From positions 5,456,001 to 5,520,000 of the forward strand of contig NZ_CP048113.1 in assembly GCF_010093065.1 (NCBI RefSeq): a stretch of 64,000 bases of DNA. The letters run 5' to 3'. Below the pieces are notes generated by a model. The model made no database searches, was not told the origin of the DNA, and saw nothing but the letters and a program-made list of their open reading frames with translations. Of this stretch, positions 25,816 through 35,199 are shown one piece after another. The stretch is from Chitinophaga agri (lineage in GTDB: Bacteria; Bacteroidota; Bacteroidia; Chitinophagales; Chitinophagaceae). Each line of letters begins with the position of its first letter. Position 1 is the first letter of the stretch. The position numbers and the translations under genes are program-made.

Positions 25816-26655
25816 TTACAGATCAGACAGGCGTAAGGTATCGGCTATTCTGATGCCTTTGTCTGTCTGTTGCAATGTGCAGCACTCTGTCACAGGATCG
25901 TGTTCAAAAAACAAAATATATTTATTCTCAAGGGCTTCCTGCAGGAAGCTTTTTTTCTCCTGTAGGGTCGTGAGCGGGAACATATCATAGGCCATTACAT
26001 AGGGAATGGGAATATGTCCCTTGCTTGGCAGCAGATCAGCCATATACAGGATTGTCTGGTCTTTGTACTGGATCTGTGGCAGCATCATAGAGTCAGTGTG
26101 GCCATGTACGAAGCGGATATTAATGTCATTGCTGAAAGGAATGCCTTCCTCTCTTGGAATGAACTTTAGCTGACCACTTTCCTGTATTGGCAGGATATTG
26201 TCTTTAAGAAACGACGCTTTTTCACGTTCATTGGGTTTTGTCGCCCATTGCCAGTGTTCTTCATTACTCCAGTATGCCGCATTCTTAAATGCTGGCACCA
26301 GTTTATCGCCCTGTCTCTCTATACATCCACCGCAATGGTCAAAATGAAGATGTGTCAGGAACACGTCTGTTATGTCATTACGGTTAAAACCATGCTTTGC
26401 CAGTGACTTGTCCAGCGTATCATCTCCGTGGAGATAATAGTGGCTGAAGAACTTCTCATCCTGTTTGTTACCGATACCGGTATCAATGAGAATAAGGCGG
26501 TCACCGTCTTCTATGAGCAGGCTGCGCATAGCCCAGGAGCACATATTGTTTTCATCAGCCGGATTGAGCTTATTCCAGATGCTTTTGGGCACTACGCCAA
26601 ACATAGCGCCACCGTCCAGCTTAAAATGTCCTGTCTCTATTGTATATAAGTTCAT
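25816..26655 (-). CDS. MBL-fold metallohydrolase
   Basis: A 279-residue metallo-beta-lactamase-fold enzyme. The metal-binding motif is HLHFDHCGG, with the upstream LIDTGIG strand, the later VHGHTDSMM histidine and FEHDP near the C-terminus. The layout resembles quorum-quenching lactonases and N-acyl hydrolases of the AttM/YtnP type, but the substrate is not shown. No signal peptide. Followed closely by the GroES-like gene in the same direction. Confidence 0.82.
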   Translation of the reverse strand: MNLYTIETGHFKLDGGAMFGVVPKSIWNKLNPADENNMCSWAMRSLLIEDGDRLILIDTGIGNKQDEKFFSHYYLHGDDTLDKSLAKHGFNRNDITDVFLTHLHFDHCGGCIERQGDKLVPAFKNAAYWSNEEHWQWATKPNEREKASFLKDNILPIQESGQLKFIPREEGIPFSNDINIRFVHGHTDSMMLPQIQYKDQTILYMADLLPSKGHIPIPYVMAYDMFPLTTLQEKKSFLQEALENKYILFFEHDPVTECCTLQQTDKGIRIADTLRLSDL

Positions 26656-26690
26656 GATGTGATGCGTTTATGAGCTGAAGTTCGTGAATT

Positions 26691-27995
26691 TCAGCTTTTT
26701 GCGGTGAGGCTATTTTGTTTCCTTTTAGCGGAGAACAGCCAGAGCAATCCGATGATGAAGAACAGGATCAGTGCCAGTACGGAGTTACGCATGCTACCGG
26801 TCAGCTCATGGATATAGCCGAAAGTGATAAGGCCTATAGCCACGGACAACTTTTCCAGTACGTCATAGTAACTGAAGAAGGAGGCGGTATCTTCTGTTTC
26901 CGGCATCAGTTTGGCATACGTGGAGCGGCTGAGTGATTGTACACCACCCATTACCAGGCCTACGGCGACAGCGAGCATATAGAAGTGGGTTTCTGTTTGC
27001 ATGCGGTAACCAGCGAGGCAGATACCGATCCATAATACGATAACCGTCATCAGTACGGGAAGGTTACCGTATCTGCCGGAGAGTTTAGCCATGCCCCAGG
27101 CGCCGAGTACAGCAACGATCTGGATAGCCACTACAGCGATGATCAGGTTGGTAGGACGCAGGTGTAACTCTTCGCTGCCGAAGATAGTCGCCGCCATCAT
27201 CACAGTCTGGACGCCCATGCTATAAAAGAAGAAACCACGCAGGAAGCGTTTGAGCACAGGCATCTCTTTTACCTGCGCATATACTTTCTTCATCTCCTGG
27301 AACGCTTCCGTAATAGCATTGGTTTTATGTTCCTGGATCGTGCCTTTGGATGAAGGCAGACGGATAAAGGTGATCTGTGCAAAGCCTATCCACCAGATAC
27401 CGGTAAGGAGGAAGGTAATGCGTACAGCCAGTTGACCATCTATCCCGAATGATTCGCCATTAGAAACGAGGACAAAGCCAATGATCTGCAGGAGAACGCT
27501 GCCGATATAGCCCATAGAGAAGCCTTTGGCACTGATACGGTCACGGTCTTCCACTGCCGCGATCTCAGGCAGGTAAGAGTTATAGAACACAAGCCCGCCG
27601 CAATAACCCAGCGTAGCCAGTATAAAAAAGATAACGCCGTATTCGACATCGGGATTGGGCCCTTTCAGGTTATACAGTGCACAGCAGCAGAGACCACCGA
27701 GCCAGGTGAACATCATCAGGTATCGTTTCTTATTGCCTCTGGTATCGGCAATGGAGGAAAGAACAGGAGACAGGATGGCTGCTAATATAAAGGCTGCGGC
27801 CATGGCATAATCGTACAGGGCCGAATTCACGAAAGATTTACCGAAGAAGGATACGTTGTTACCTGTTGCATCTGATTTAGTAACGGAGGTAAAGTAAATA
27901 GGGAAAAAGGTAGTGGTAATTACCAGGTTGTATACCGAGTTTGCCCAGTCATACATCGCCCAGCCATTGATTACTTTTTTACTGGCAGTTTGCAT
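26691..27995 (-). CDS. MFS transporter, UMF1 family
   Basis: A 434-residue protein with about 12 membrane segments. The start (INGWAMYDWANSVYNLVITTTFFPIYF) is the signature of the UMF1/ATG22-like group of the major facilitator superfamily, and the middle loop is basic (KGTIQEHKTNAI). Substrates of this group are not well defined; amino-acid or peptide efflux has been suggested for relatives. A -7 box lies at 28018-28025. A weak hairpin (26673-26696) overlaps its stop codon. Confidence 0.85.
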   Translation of the reverse strand: MQTASKKVINGWAMYDWANSVYNLVITTTFFPIYFTSVTKSDATGNNVSFFGKSFVNSALYDYAMAAAFILAAILSPVLSSIADTRGNKKRYLMMFTWLGGLCCCALYNLKGPNPDVEYGVIFFILATLGYCGGLVFYNSYLPEIAAVEDRDRISAKGFSMGYIGSVLLQIIGFVLVSNGESFGIDGQLAVRITFLLTGIWWIGFAQITFIRLPSSKGTIQEHKTNAITEAFQEMKKVYAQVKEMPVLKRFLRGFFFYSMGVQTVMMAATIFGSEELHLRPTNLIIAVVAIQIVAVLGAWGMAKLSGRYGNLPVLMTVIVLWIGICLAGYRMQTETHFYMLAVAVGLVMGGVQSLSRSTYAKLMPETEDTASFFSYYDVLEKLSVAIGLITFGYIHELTGSMRNSVLALILFFIIGLLWLFSAKRKQNSLTAKS

Positions 27996-28017
27996 ATTGA
28001 GTAAGTAAGTTAGTATT

Positions 28018-28025
28018 CAAATATA
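28018..28025 (-). promoter_or_regulatory. -7 element of the UMF1-family transporter gene
   Basis: TATATTTG on the minus strand, exact TAnnTTTG, 22 bases before the ATG (leader about 17 nt). Confidence 0.5.
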
Positions 28026-28073
28026 AGAAACAAGACGTTTGTGACGGCTGATGCAGTCACGGCAGAGAGGAGC

Positions 28074-28694
28074 TTATTTATAATCCTGTATGCTGATCCG
28101 GTTGGGACACATGAAATATTCCTGTTCATCATTGGAACTCACGATGATCAGGCGGTCGCCGCTATAGTCAGTGATCAGTTGCTGATAAAGCCGGATACCT
28201 GCGGCATCCAGATTGGTACAGGGCTCATCCAGGAGCAGCACGGGTACATCAGAGAAAATGGTCAGCGCCAGTTTGAGGCGTTGTTTCATGCCGGATGAGA
28301 AGTTGCGGACCTGTTTGTGCATGGATTTCTCCAGGCCAACGATGGCCACCGCATCAGCAGGTTTAACAGAAGGTATGAAGCTTTTGAACTGAAGGTGGAA
28401 TTGGAGGCTTTCTGCCAATGTAAATTCTTCGACGAGTTCGAGATAAGGAGCAGCGATGGCACATTGCCGGAAGAACTGATCAGGGCTGAGCAGTTCTTCC
28501 GGTGCGCTATGGTAAGTAACGGTACCTTCATTCTGGTGAAGGTGACCGCTGATAACCTGTAGTAAAGTTGATTTTCCCGAGCCATTGGGGCCAAGTATAG
28601 CATATCTTCCGCCCTGTTCGAAAGTGGCGGAAACACGACGGAAGATCCAGTCGTAGTTAAAGCGTTTACCTGTCTGGTCGAGTGTTATTTTCAT
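28074..28694 (-). CDS. ABC transporter ATP-binding protein
   Basis: A 206-residue ATPase subunit: Walker A GPNGSGKST, Q-loop region (DQFFRQCAIAAPYLE), signature NFSSGMKQRLKLAL, Walker B LLLDEPCTNLD and H-loop replaced by a short VSSNDEQ segment (no histidine where one is usual). No permease gene is adjacent. Its ATG overlaps the lpxA stop by four bases, so it is the last gene of the lipid A operon; a role in moving an envelope lipid or polymer is only suggested by that context. Confidence 0.85.
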   Translation of the reverse strand: MKITLDQTGKRFNYDWIFRRVSATFEQGGRYAILGPNGSGKSTLLQVISGHLHQNEGTVTYHSAPEELLSPDQFFRQCAIAAPYLELVEEFTLAESLQFHLQFKSFIPSVKPADAVAIVGLEKSMHKQVRNFSSGMKQRLKLALTIFSDVPVLLLDEPCTNLDAAGIRLYQQLITDYSGDRLIIVSSNDEQEYFMCPNRISIQDYK

Positions 28695-29485
28695 TCGTCG
28701 CTGGCTAGTGACGTATAACCTTTCATAATACCCCGGCCGGATTCACGGATAAAGGAGAGTATTTCATCTCTTTCGTCAGTGGCAGGATATTCCGCTTCGA
28801 TGATACTGATCGCTTTTGACAGCTTGTATCCTTTTACGAATATTACACGGTAGATATCGAGGATGTGATTGATCTTTTCCAGAGAGAAGCCTCTTCTTTT
28901 GAGACCGATAGAATTGACACCTACATAAGACAGCGGTTCACGTGCTGCTTTTACGAAAGGCGGTACATCTTTTCTCACGAGTGAGCCTCCTGTAACGAAG
29001 GCGTGATCGCCTATTTTACAGAACTGCTGTACGGCAACCATACCAGCCAGTACCACGTGGTCTCCCACGGTGATATGACCAGCCAGGGTGGTGCTGTTAG
29101 AGAATACGCAGCTGTTACCTACTTCGCAGTCATGGGCAATATGGCTATAGGCCATGATCAGACAGTTGTTGCCGATCACAGTTTTCCATTTATCCCTGGT
29201 ACCGCGGTTAATAGTTACATACTCTCTGATGGTGGTGTTGTCTCCTATTTCTGTTGTGGTTTCTTCGCCTGCAAATTTGAGGTCTTGCGGGATAGCGGAT
29301 ATTACAGACCCCGGGAAGATACGGCAGTTCTTGCCGATCCTGGCGCCTTCCATGATAGTTACGTTTGAACCGATCCAGGTTCCTTCACCGATTTCAACAT
29401 TTTTGTGAATCACGGTGAACGGATCGATCTTTACGTTTGGTGCCACTTTGGCGTCCGGGTGAATGTAAGTAAGCGGATGGATCAT
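28691..29485 (-). CDS. lpxA: Acyl-ACP--UDP-N-acetylglucosamine O-acyltransferase LpxA
   Basis: A 264-residue trimeric left-handed beta-helix enzyme that adds the first acyl chain to UDP-GlcNAc in lipid A synthesis. Hexapeptide repeats run from residue 3 (IHPLTYIHPDAKVAPN) to about 190; the catalytic histidine region (MAYSHIAHDCEVG) and the C-terminal helical domain (KRRGFSLEKINHI) are typical. It begins nine bases after the lpxC/fabZ stop and overlaps the ABC gene. Confidence 0.96.
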   Translation of the reverse strand: MIHPLTYIHPDAKVAPNVKIDPFTVIHKNVEIGEGTWIGSNVTIMEGARIGKNCRIFPGSVISAIPQDLKFAGEETTTEIGDNTTIREYVTINRGTRDKWKTVIGNNCLIMAYSHIAHDCEVGNSCVFSNSTTLAGHITVGDHVVLAGMVAVQQFCKIGDHAFVTGGSLVRKDVPPFVKAAREPLSYVGVNSIGLKRRGFSLEKINHILDIYRVIFVKGYKLSKAISIIEAEYPATDERDEILSFIRESGRGIMKGYTSLASDE

Positions 29486-29494
29486 TGCTATGGT

Positions 29495-30910
29495 TTAGCT
29501 TTCTCTTGTTTTAATGATTTGAGCGGTCAGGTCGCCTTCTGTTACTACCTTATTGCCTACAAATACAGTTCCTCTCATTTCCACTATGCCTCTTCTGATT
29601 GGGCTCAGCAACTCCATCTTCAGGATCATGGTGTCTCCCGGGAAAACTTTCTGTTTGAACTTGCAATTGTCGATCTTGACAAAATAGGTATCGTAATTAT
29701 GAGGATCAGGAACTGTGCTGAGCGCAAGAATACCGCCACACTGTGCCAGTGCTTCCACCTGTAATACGCCCGGCATAACGGGGTTACTTGGGAAGTGGCC
29801 CTGGAAGAAGGGTTCATTGAAGGTAACGTTCTTAATACCTACAACCTGTGAATCGGTAAGATCGATGATCTTGTCCACCAGCAGCATCGGGAAACGGTGC
29901 GGCAGTGTCTTTTCGATACTAGGCACATCAAAAACTGCAGGTTTACTTGGATCGTAAACAGGCACATCTTTAATATGCTTATTCTTCTTGATGTATTGCT
30001 TGATCTTACGGGCAAACTCCACGTTAGAAGCATGACCTGGACGGTTAGCAATGATGTGCGCCTTGATAGGAACACCTACCAGTGCGAGATCTCCTACAAT
30101 GTCCAGCAGTTTATGACGTGCCGGTTCATTCGGGAAATGAAGCTGAATGTTATTGAGGATGCCTTCTCTCTGTGCTACGCTGATATGCTCACGTTCGAAC
30201 ACTTTCGCCAGATGGCTCAGCTGTTCTTCACTTACGGCCTTATCCACGATCACGATGGCGTTATTGATATCGCCACCCTTGATCAGGTTATTGGAGATCA
30301 GGTATTCGAGTTCATGCAGGAATACGAAGGTGCGGCAAGGTGCTACTTCTTCTTTAAAATCCTGCAGGCTATTGAGATTCGCATGCTGTGTGCCGAGTAT
30401 AGGAGAGTTGAAGTCGATCATACAGGTAATGCGGTAATCTACAGCAGGTAAAGCTACCATTTCCACATTCTTCTTTTCATCGTAGAAGGTGATATTAGTA
30501 TCGATCGTGTACCATACTTTTTTCGCATCCTGTTCAGTGATACCAGCTTCTTCTATTTTCTGGATAAAAGGGTAGGAACTACCATCCATGATAGGGATCT
30601 CTGGTCCATCTACTTCAATGTGTACGTTGTCAACACCGGTGCCAACGAGGGCTGCCATGATGTGTTCAATAGTACTAACGCGGGCGCCATTGTGTTCAAG
30701 GGTAGTGCTGCGGGACGTATCTACTACATAATCCACATCGGCTTTAACTACAGGCTGTTCCGGCAGGTCCACACGCTGAAATTTAATACCATAACCGGGA
30801 TTAGCCGGCTTCAGGGTCATATTTACATGCGCACCTGTGTGTAAACCAACACCCGATATTGTAACTGGAGTTTTTATCGTGTGTTGATTAGACGACTGTT
30901 GATTATTCAT
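29495..30910 (-). CDS. lpxC/fabZ: Bifunctional LpxC deacetylase / FabZ dehydratase
   Basis: A 471-residue natural fusion characteristic of Bacteroidota. LpxC part (about 1-310): GVGLHTG start, zinc ligand in EHIMAAL, PIMDGSSYPF, and the later KLLDIVGDLALVG and NRPGHASN. It deacetylates UDP-3-O-acyl-GlcNAc, the committed step of lipid A. FabZ part (about 325-471): LPHRFPMLLVDKI and the catalytic GHFPSNPVMPGVLQVEALAQ; it dehydrates 3-hydroxyacyl-ACP in fatty-acid synthesis. The fusion joins the two pathways that compete for hydroxyacyl-ACP. Lies 33 bases after lpxD. Confidence 0.97.
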   Translation of the reverse strand: MNNQQSSNQHTIKTPVTISGVGLHTGAHVNMTLKPANPGYGIKFQRVDLPEQPVVKADVDYVVDTSRSTTLEHNGARVSTIEHIMAALVGTGVDNVHIEVDGPEIPIMDGSSYPFIQKIEEAGITEQDAKKVWYTIDTNITFYDEKKNVEMVALPAVDYRITCMIDFNSPILGTQHANLNSLQDFKEEVAPCRTFVFLHELEYLISNNLIKGGDINNAIVIVDKAVSEEQLSHLAKVFEREHISVAQREGILNNIQLHFPNEPARHKLLDIVGDLALVGVPIKAHIIANRPGHASNVEFARKIKQYIKKNKHIKDVPVYDPSKPAVFDVPSIEKTLPHRFPMLLVDKIIDLTDSQVVGIKNVTFNEPFFQGHFPSNPVMPGVLQVEALAQCGGILALSTVPDPHNYDTYFVKIDNCKFKQKVFPGDTMILKMELLSPIRRGIVEMRGTVFVGNKVVTEGDLTAQIIKTRES

Positions 30911-30943
30911 ATTTAGTTATAACTGTTTATCCTACTTTAATCA

Positions 30944-31993
30944 TCAAACACCTTCCCGCACGGAAAGCAGTTGTTTTACCATGTCTTCCAATTCTTTCAC
31001 GCGTTTTTCCAGATCGGGCAAATTTCTAAAAATTGCCTGACTTTTCAGGGAACTTTTATAATCAAAAGCCGGGGAACCCATAAGGGCCGTATTCGGTTCT
31101 GTTATTGATTTGGACAGGCCGCTCTGTGCATTGATCTTAGTGCCATCAGCCAGCTGGATGTGACCCACCAGGCCTACCTGACCACCAATCACACAGTTCT
31201 TACCAATTTTAGTACTGCCGGAAATGCCTGTCTGTGCAGCGATCACGGAGTTAGTATCTACATCCACATTGTGCGCGATCTGGATGAGGTTATCCAGCTT
31301 TACGCCCTGACGGATGATAGTGGAACCCATCGTGGCACGGTCAATAGTTGTGTTCGCACCGATTTCCACATCATCATGGATGATCACGTTACCGATCTGT
31401 GGTACTTTCTTGTAAGTGCCATCAGGCTGAGGGGCAAATCCGAAACCATCTCCACCGATCACACAACCAGCGTGCAGTATTACGCGGCTGCCCAGTACAC
31501 AGTTCTCATATACTTTTACACCTGGGAAAATGATGGTATCATCCTTTACGATCACATTATCACCCAGGTATACGCCTGGATATATCTTTACATTGTTACC
31601 CAGTACGACGTTCTCACCCAGGTAGGCAAAAGCGCCGATGAAGACATTTTGTCCGGTCTTAACAGACGCGGGAATATGGGACGGCTGTTGAATGCCCGTC
31701 TTATTACCCATGATCTGCTTATATTTTTCGAGGAGAAGGGCGAAGGCGCTATAAGCGTCTTTTACCCTGATAAGCGTAGATTTAACAGGTTTTTCTGTCA
31801 CAAGGCTCTCATTCACGATAAGTATAGAGGCATTGGTCGTATAGATAAACTCTTCGTATTTAGGATTGGCGATAAAACTGAGCATCCCTTCACCCGCCTC
31901 TTCAATCTTGGCGATGTTACTCACTTTTACGTCCGGGTTGCCTTCCAGCTTACCATCTAACATGGTAGCCAATTGTAATGCGCTAAACTGCAT
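30944..31993 (-). CDS. lpxD: UDP-3-O-acylglucosamine N-acyltransferase LpxD
   Basis: A 349-residue beta-helix acyltransferase that adds the second acyl chain in lipid A synthesis. N-terminal uridine-binding domain (SFIANPKYEEFIYTT), then hexapeptide repeats (IPASVKTGQNVFIGAFAYLG onward) with the catalytic histidine in HAGCVIGGDGFGFAP, and a C-terminal helix. First lpx gene after the HD-domain gene; 99 bases separate them without an evident terminator. Confidence 0.96.
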   Translation of the reverse strand: MQFSALQLATMLDGKLEGNPDVKVSNIAKIEEAGEGMLSFIANPKYEEFIYTTNASILIVNESLVTEKPVKSTLIRVKDAYSAFALLLEKYKQIMGNKTGIQQPSHIPASVKTGQNVFIGAFAYLGENVVLGNNVKIYPGVYLGDNVIVKDDTIIFPGVKVYENCVLGSRVILHAGCVIGGDGFGFAPQPDGTYKKVPQIGNVIIHDDVEIGANTTIDRATMGSTIIRQGVKLDNLIQIAHNVDVDTNSVIAAQTGISGSTKIGKNCVIGGQVGLVGHIQLADGTKINAQSGLSKSITEPNTALMGSPAFDYKSSLKSQAIFRNLPDLEKRVKELEDMVKQLLSVREGV

Positions 31994-32092
31994 AGTTATT
32001 AATTAATAATGTTATCCGAATCTGACCAGCTATCAAAACACTTCCTTCGCCTATCGTATTTTTTTTATTCTTAATTGATAATTAGCCATTCA

Positions 32093-33319
32093 TCAGATTT
32101 TTGGATGACAAATGTAGAATTTTTTTACGGGTATAGCCAGCGTGTGACTAATCAGGGGATTATCAATGGAAGAAATGTCTTTAACAGTGCCGTCTTTGAA
32201 AAGAATATTGATTTTCTCGTTATTCATATTATATGTACTAAGACAGGCTGTGCCTGTAAAAACAAAGTAGTCCAGATCGGTACCACTAATGCCATATTCC
32301 CGTTGCACCTTTTGTTTCAGCAGTTGGATACTTTCCATATCAAATGCTTCACTATTCAGGATGCATTTATATAAATTCCTGTCGATGAGCCAGTTACATA
32401 ATAAAGAGAGTACCTTGTCCGGGTGTTGCGCCCATACTTTGATCGCTCCCATGATATCATAATCGTCCAGCAAACAGAACTGTCGCAGACACGCCGGCTC
32501 TTCTTCAAAGTTTGCGGCAGTGATCGTGTGATAGAGAAAATACTCTAACGCAGGGGAGGCGAAAAGAGTTACACCCTGCAATGCCAGTTCTTTAGCTCTG
32601 CGTAAGATCTTTACCAGCATATTTTCAGCGCTGAGCACTGTTTTATGCAGATATACCTGCCAATACATGAGCCTTCTCGCTATAATGAACTTTTCTATTG
32701 AGTAGATCCCTTTTTCCTCCACCATCAGCTCTCCACGGTGTACTGTCAGCATCTTTATAATCCTGTCATAGCTGATCACTCCTTCAGATACACCCGTATA
32801 GAAGCTGTCTCTGTTGAGGTAGTCCATTCTGTCCACATCGAGCTGACTGGATACCAGCTGGTGTAAAAAAGTCTTATGGTAACGGCCGTTGAATATATCT
32901 ATTGTCAGCGTCAGCGCGCCATCCATCTCCTTATTCAGCTCCTCCATCAGCCACTGGCTGATCTCTTCATGCGATACCCCTTCGATAATACCGTTCTCCA
33001 GCGCATGTGAATAGGGTCCGTGTCCTATATCATGCAAAAGTATGGCCATCTTTGCAGCAACCTCTTCTTCTTCAGTGATTTCGACCCCCTTTCCCTTCAG
33101 TTCGGACAGGGCGCAGCTCATCAGATGATAGGCCCCCATGCTGTGATGGAACCGGGTGTGCATTGCGCCGGGATAAACCAGATGTGCCAGGGCCATCTGA
33201 TGGATCCTGCGCAGGCGCTGATAGTAAGGATGGGAAATCAGTGTAAAGATCAACGGATGGTCTATTGTAATAAAACCATACACCGGATCATTCACAATTT
33301 TACGCTTGCGTTCTGCCAT
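32093..33319 (-). CDS. HD-domain protein, SAMHD1/dNTPase-like phosphohydrolase
   Basis: A 408-residue protein with an N-terminal HD domain: first histidine in TRFHHSMGAYHL, HD pair in LLHDIGHGPYSHALE, and the later aspartate in VDRMDYLNRDSFYTG. This order is that of the SAMHD1-like dNTP triphosphohydrolase group (YdhJ-type), though the substrate is unproved. It leads the lipid A operon, an association seen in many Bacteroidota. Its promoter (TAGCTTTG at 33343-33350) would drive the whole operon. A purine-rich AAAGGAG lies about 8 bases before the ATG. Confidence 0.85.
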   Translation of the reverse strand: MAERKRKIVNDPVYGFITIDHPLIFTLISHPYYQRLRRIHQMALAHLVYPGAMHTRFHHSMGAYHLMSCALSELKGKGVEITEEEEVAAKMAILLHDIGHGPYSHALENGIIEGVSHEEISQWLMEELNKEMDGALTLTIDIFNGRYHKTFLHQLVSSQLDVDRMDYLNRDSFYTGVSEGVISYDRIIKMLTVHRGELMVEEKGIYSIEKFIIARRLMYWQVYLHKTVLSAENMLVKILRRAKELALQGVTLFASPALEYFLYHTITAANFEEEPACLRQFCLLDDYDIMGAIKVWAQHPDKVLSLLCNWLIDRNLYKCILNSEAFDMESIQLLKQKVQREYGISGTDLDYFVFTGTACLSTYNMNNEKINILFKDGTVKDISSIDNPLISHTLAIPVKKFYICHPKI

Positions 33320-33342
33320 TTACCGTTCTCCTTTAGCTCGGA

Positions 33343-33350
33343 CAAAGCTA
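33343..33350 (-). promoter_or_regulatory. -7 element of the HD-lpx operon
   Basis: TAGCTTTG on the minus strand, exact TAnnTTTG, 23 bases before the ATG. The 295-base gap to porX holds this box and the porX promoter pointing the other way; nothing else is evident in it. Confidence 0.55.
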
Positions 33351-33567
33351 CGTTAAGGAATTATTATCTGTAACTTTTTCTAATGTATAGACGCACGTGG
33401 AAAGTCTTTCCCCTATCTTCCCCTCTATTTTAACTAAATTTATGATCGAAATTATTAATATTTAATAACTGGCAATGGAACATGTTGTTTTTTAACAATT
33501 TATTGTGCCCATCGACTGCAGTGGGAACGGTTTTTGACAAAATGAAATGTTAACTTGAGAACGATAG

Positions 33568-33595
33568 TTGCCAGTGCAAACTAAATTTAGCTTTA
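33568..33595 (+). promoter_or_regulatory. Probable porX promoter
   Basis: TTG at 33568-33570, a 17-base spacer, and TAGCTTTA at 33588-33595 (one mismatch to TAnnTTTG). The ATG follows 19 bases later. Confidence 0.45.
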
Positions 33596-33614
33596 CCATA
33601 AACACCATACTTGA

Positions 33615-35168
33615 ATGAGTCAAATAAATATACTTTGGGTAGATGACGAGATAGAATCACTGAAATCACAGATCATGTTCCTGGAAACAAAGGGTTATAA
33701 AGTATCCGCACTTACAAACGGGTACGATGCCCTCGAATTTCTGCGTGAGCAGGTGGTAGATGTGGTACTGCTCGATGAATCTATGCCAGGTATAACTGGT
33801 TTGGAGACGCTGGGCAAGATCAAGGAGATCGACCAGCAGATCCCGGTTGTCATGATCACCAAGAATGAGGCAGAAAATGTAATGGACGAGGCAATAGGTT
33901 CCCAGATCACCGATTATCTGATCAAACCGGTGAATCCGAATCAGGTATTACTGTCCCTGAAGAAGATCATTGATAACAAGCGCCTGGTAGCTGAAAAGAC
34001 GACCATCGCTTACCAGCAGGAGTTCCGCAGCCTGTTCATGGCGCTCAACTCCAACCCTGACTACAACGAGTGGATGGATATTTATAAGAAGCTGGTATAC
34101 TGGGAGATGGAAATGGGGAAGACGAACAATCCGGAAATGCTGGAAGTACTCACTACCCAAAAAGCAGAAGCCAATACGGAGTTTGCTAAATTCATCAGCC
34201 GTAATTATGCCAGTTGGGTACATCCAAAGGCAACAGAAGCGCCGGTGATGTCTCACACCCTTTTCCGTGAGAAGATCGTTCCTGCTCTGGATAGTGAAGT
34301 GCCAAATTTCGTTATTATCATCGATAACCTCCGGCTGGACCAATGGAAGGCTATATTGCCGATCTTCCTGGAATCGTTCCGGCTGGTACAGGAGGATACT
34401 TTTTACAGTATCCTGCCTACTTCCACACAGTACAGCCGTAACGCCATATTTGCCGGTATGCTGCCAGTAGACATCGAAAGCCGTTTCCCGCAGGAGTGGA
34501 AGAATGATGACGAAGAAGGGGGAAAGAACCTGTATGAAGAGACTTTCCTGGCCGATCAGCTGCGCCGCCTGAAAATGGACAGCCGGTTCTCTTATACCAA
34601 GGTGACCACCCACAATGACGGTCAGCACCTGGTCAACAATATTCATAACCTGATGTCGTATCCCCTGAATGTGATTGTGTATAATTTTGTGGATATGCTT
34701 AGTCATGCGCGTACTGAGATGGAGGTATTGAAAGAGCTCGCTGCCGATGAAATGTCCTACCGTTCTATTACGGCCAGTTGGTTTGAGCATTCGCCGCTTC
34801 ATCAGGCACTGAAGAAACTGGCAGATAAAAAGATCAACCTCATTATAGCTACCGACCATGGTAATGTAAGGGTGAAAACGCCTGTAAAGGTGATCGGCGA
34901 TAAGCAGACGACGACCAATCTCAGATATAAACATGGCCGTAACCTGAATTATGAGGCGAAGGAAGTACTGGCTTTCCGTGATCCTAAAGATGCAGGGCTG
35001 CCTCGTCCAAATGTCAATTCCTCCTACATTTTTGCAAAGGAGGACGGCTATCTTTGTTATCCGAACAATTATAACTACTTCGTTAATTTCTACCGGAATA
35101 CGTTCCAGCACGGCGGTATTTCACTGGAAGAAGTGATCGTACCGGTAGCCAGACTGGTGAGTAAATAG
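33615..35168 (+). CDS. porX: PorX: response regulator with PglZ phosphatase domain (type IX secretion control)
   Basis: A 517-residue protein. Receiver domain about 1-120 with D10/D11, phosphoacceptor D54 (LLDESMPG) and the lysine of LIKPVNP; a three-helix linker follows; then a PglZ/alkaline-phosphatase-superfamily domain from about 215 with metal-site segments (IIDNLRLDQW; a TST cluster at 269-271 where PglZ enzymes have the catalytic threonine; FVDMLSHAR; ATDHGN). In Porphyromonas and Flavobacterium PorX works with the kinase PorY and sigma factor SigP to control T9SS genes. The large T9SS-type cargo at 57402 shows such a system should exist here. porY is not in the window. Confidence 0.93.
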   Translation: MSQINILWVDDEIESLKSQIMFLETKGYKVSALTNGYDALEFLREQVVDVVLLDESMPGITGLETLGKIKEIDQQIPVVMITKNEAENVMDEAIGSQITDYLIKPVNPNQVLLSLKKIIDNKRLVAEKTTIAYQQEFRSLFMALNSNPDYNEWMDIYKKLVYWEMEMGKTNNPEMLEVLTTQKAEANTEFAKFISRNYASWVHPKATEAPVMSHTLFREKIVPALDSEVPNFVIIIDNLRLDQWKAILPIFLESFRLVQEDTFYSILPTSTQYSRNAIFAGMLPVDIESRFPQEWKNDDEEGGKNLYEETFLADQLRRLKMDSRFSYTKVTTHNDGQHLVNNIHNLMSYPLNVIVYNFVDMLSHARTEMEVLKELAADEMSYRSITASWFEHSPLHQALKKLADKKINLIIATDHGNVRVKTPVKVIGDKQTTTNLRYKHGRNLNYEAKEVLAFRDPKDAGLPRPNVNSSYIFAKEDGYLCYPNNYNYFVNFYRNTFQHGGISLEEVIVPVARLVSK

Positions 35169-35199
35169 GGACTCCGGGCTTTTTCCTTATTTTTGTTGA

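Noticed and set aside
26673..26696. Hairpin over the end of the UMF1-family transporter gene as a terminator
   Set aside because: Only seven base pairs with a ten-base loop and no minus-strand U-run; too weak to list as a terminator.
33948..35111. A 387-codon minus-strand frame inside porX
   Set aside because: Antisense to porX; no domain, and the codon pattern follows porX.
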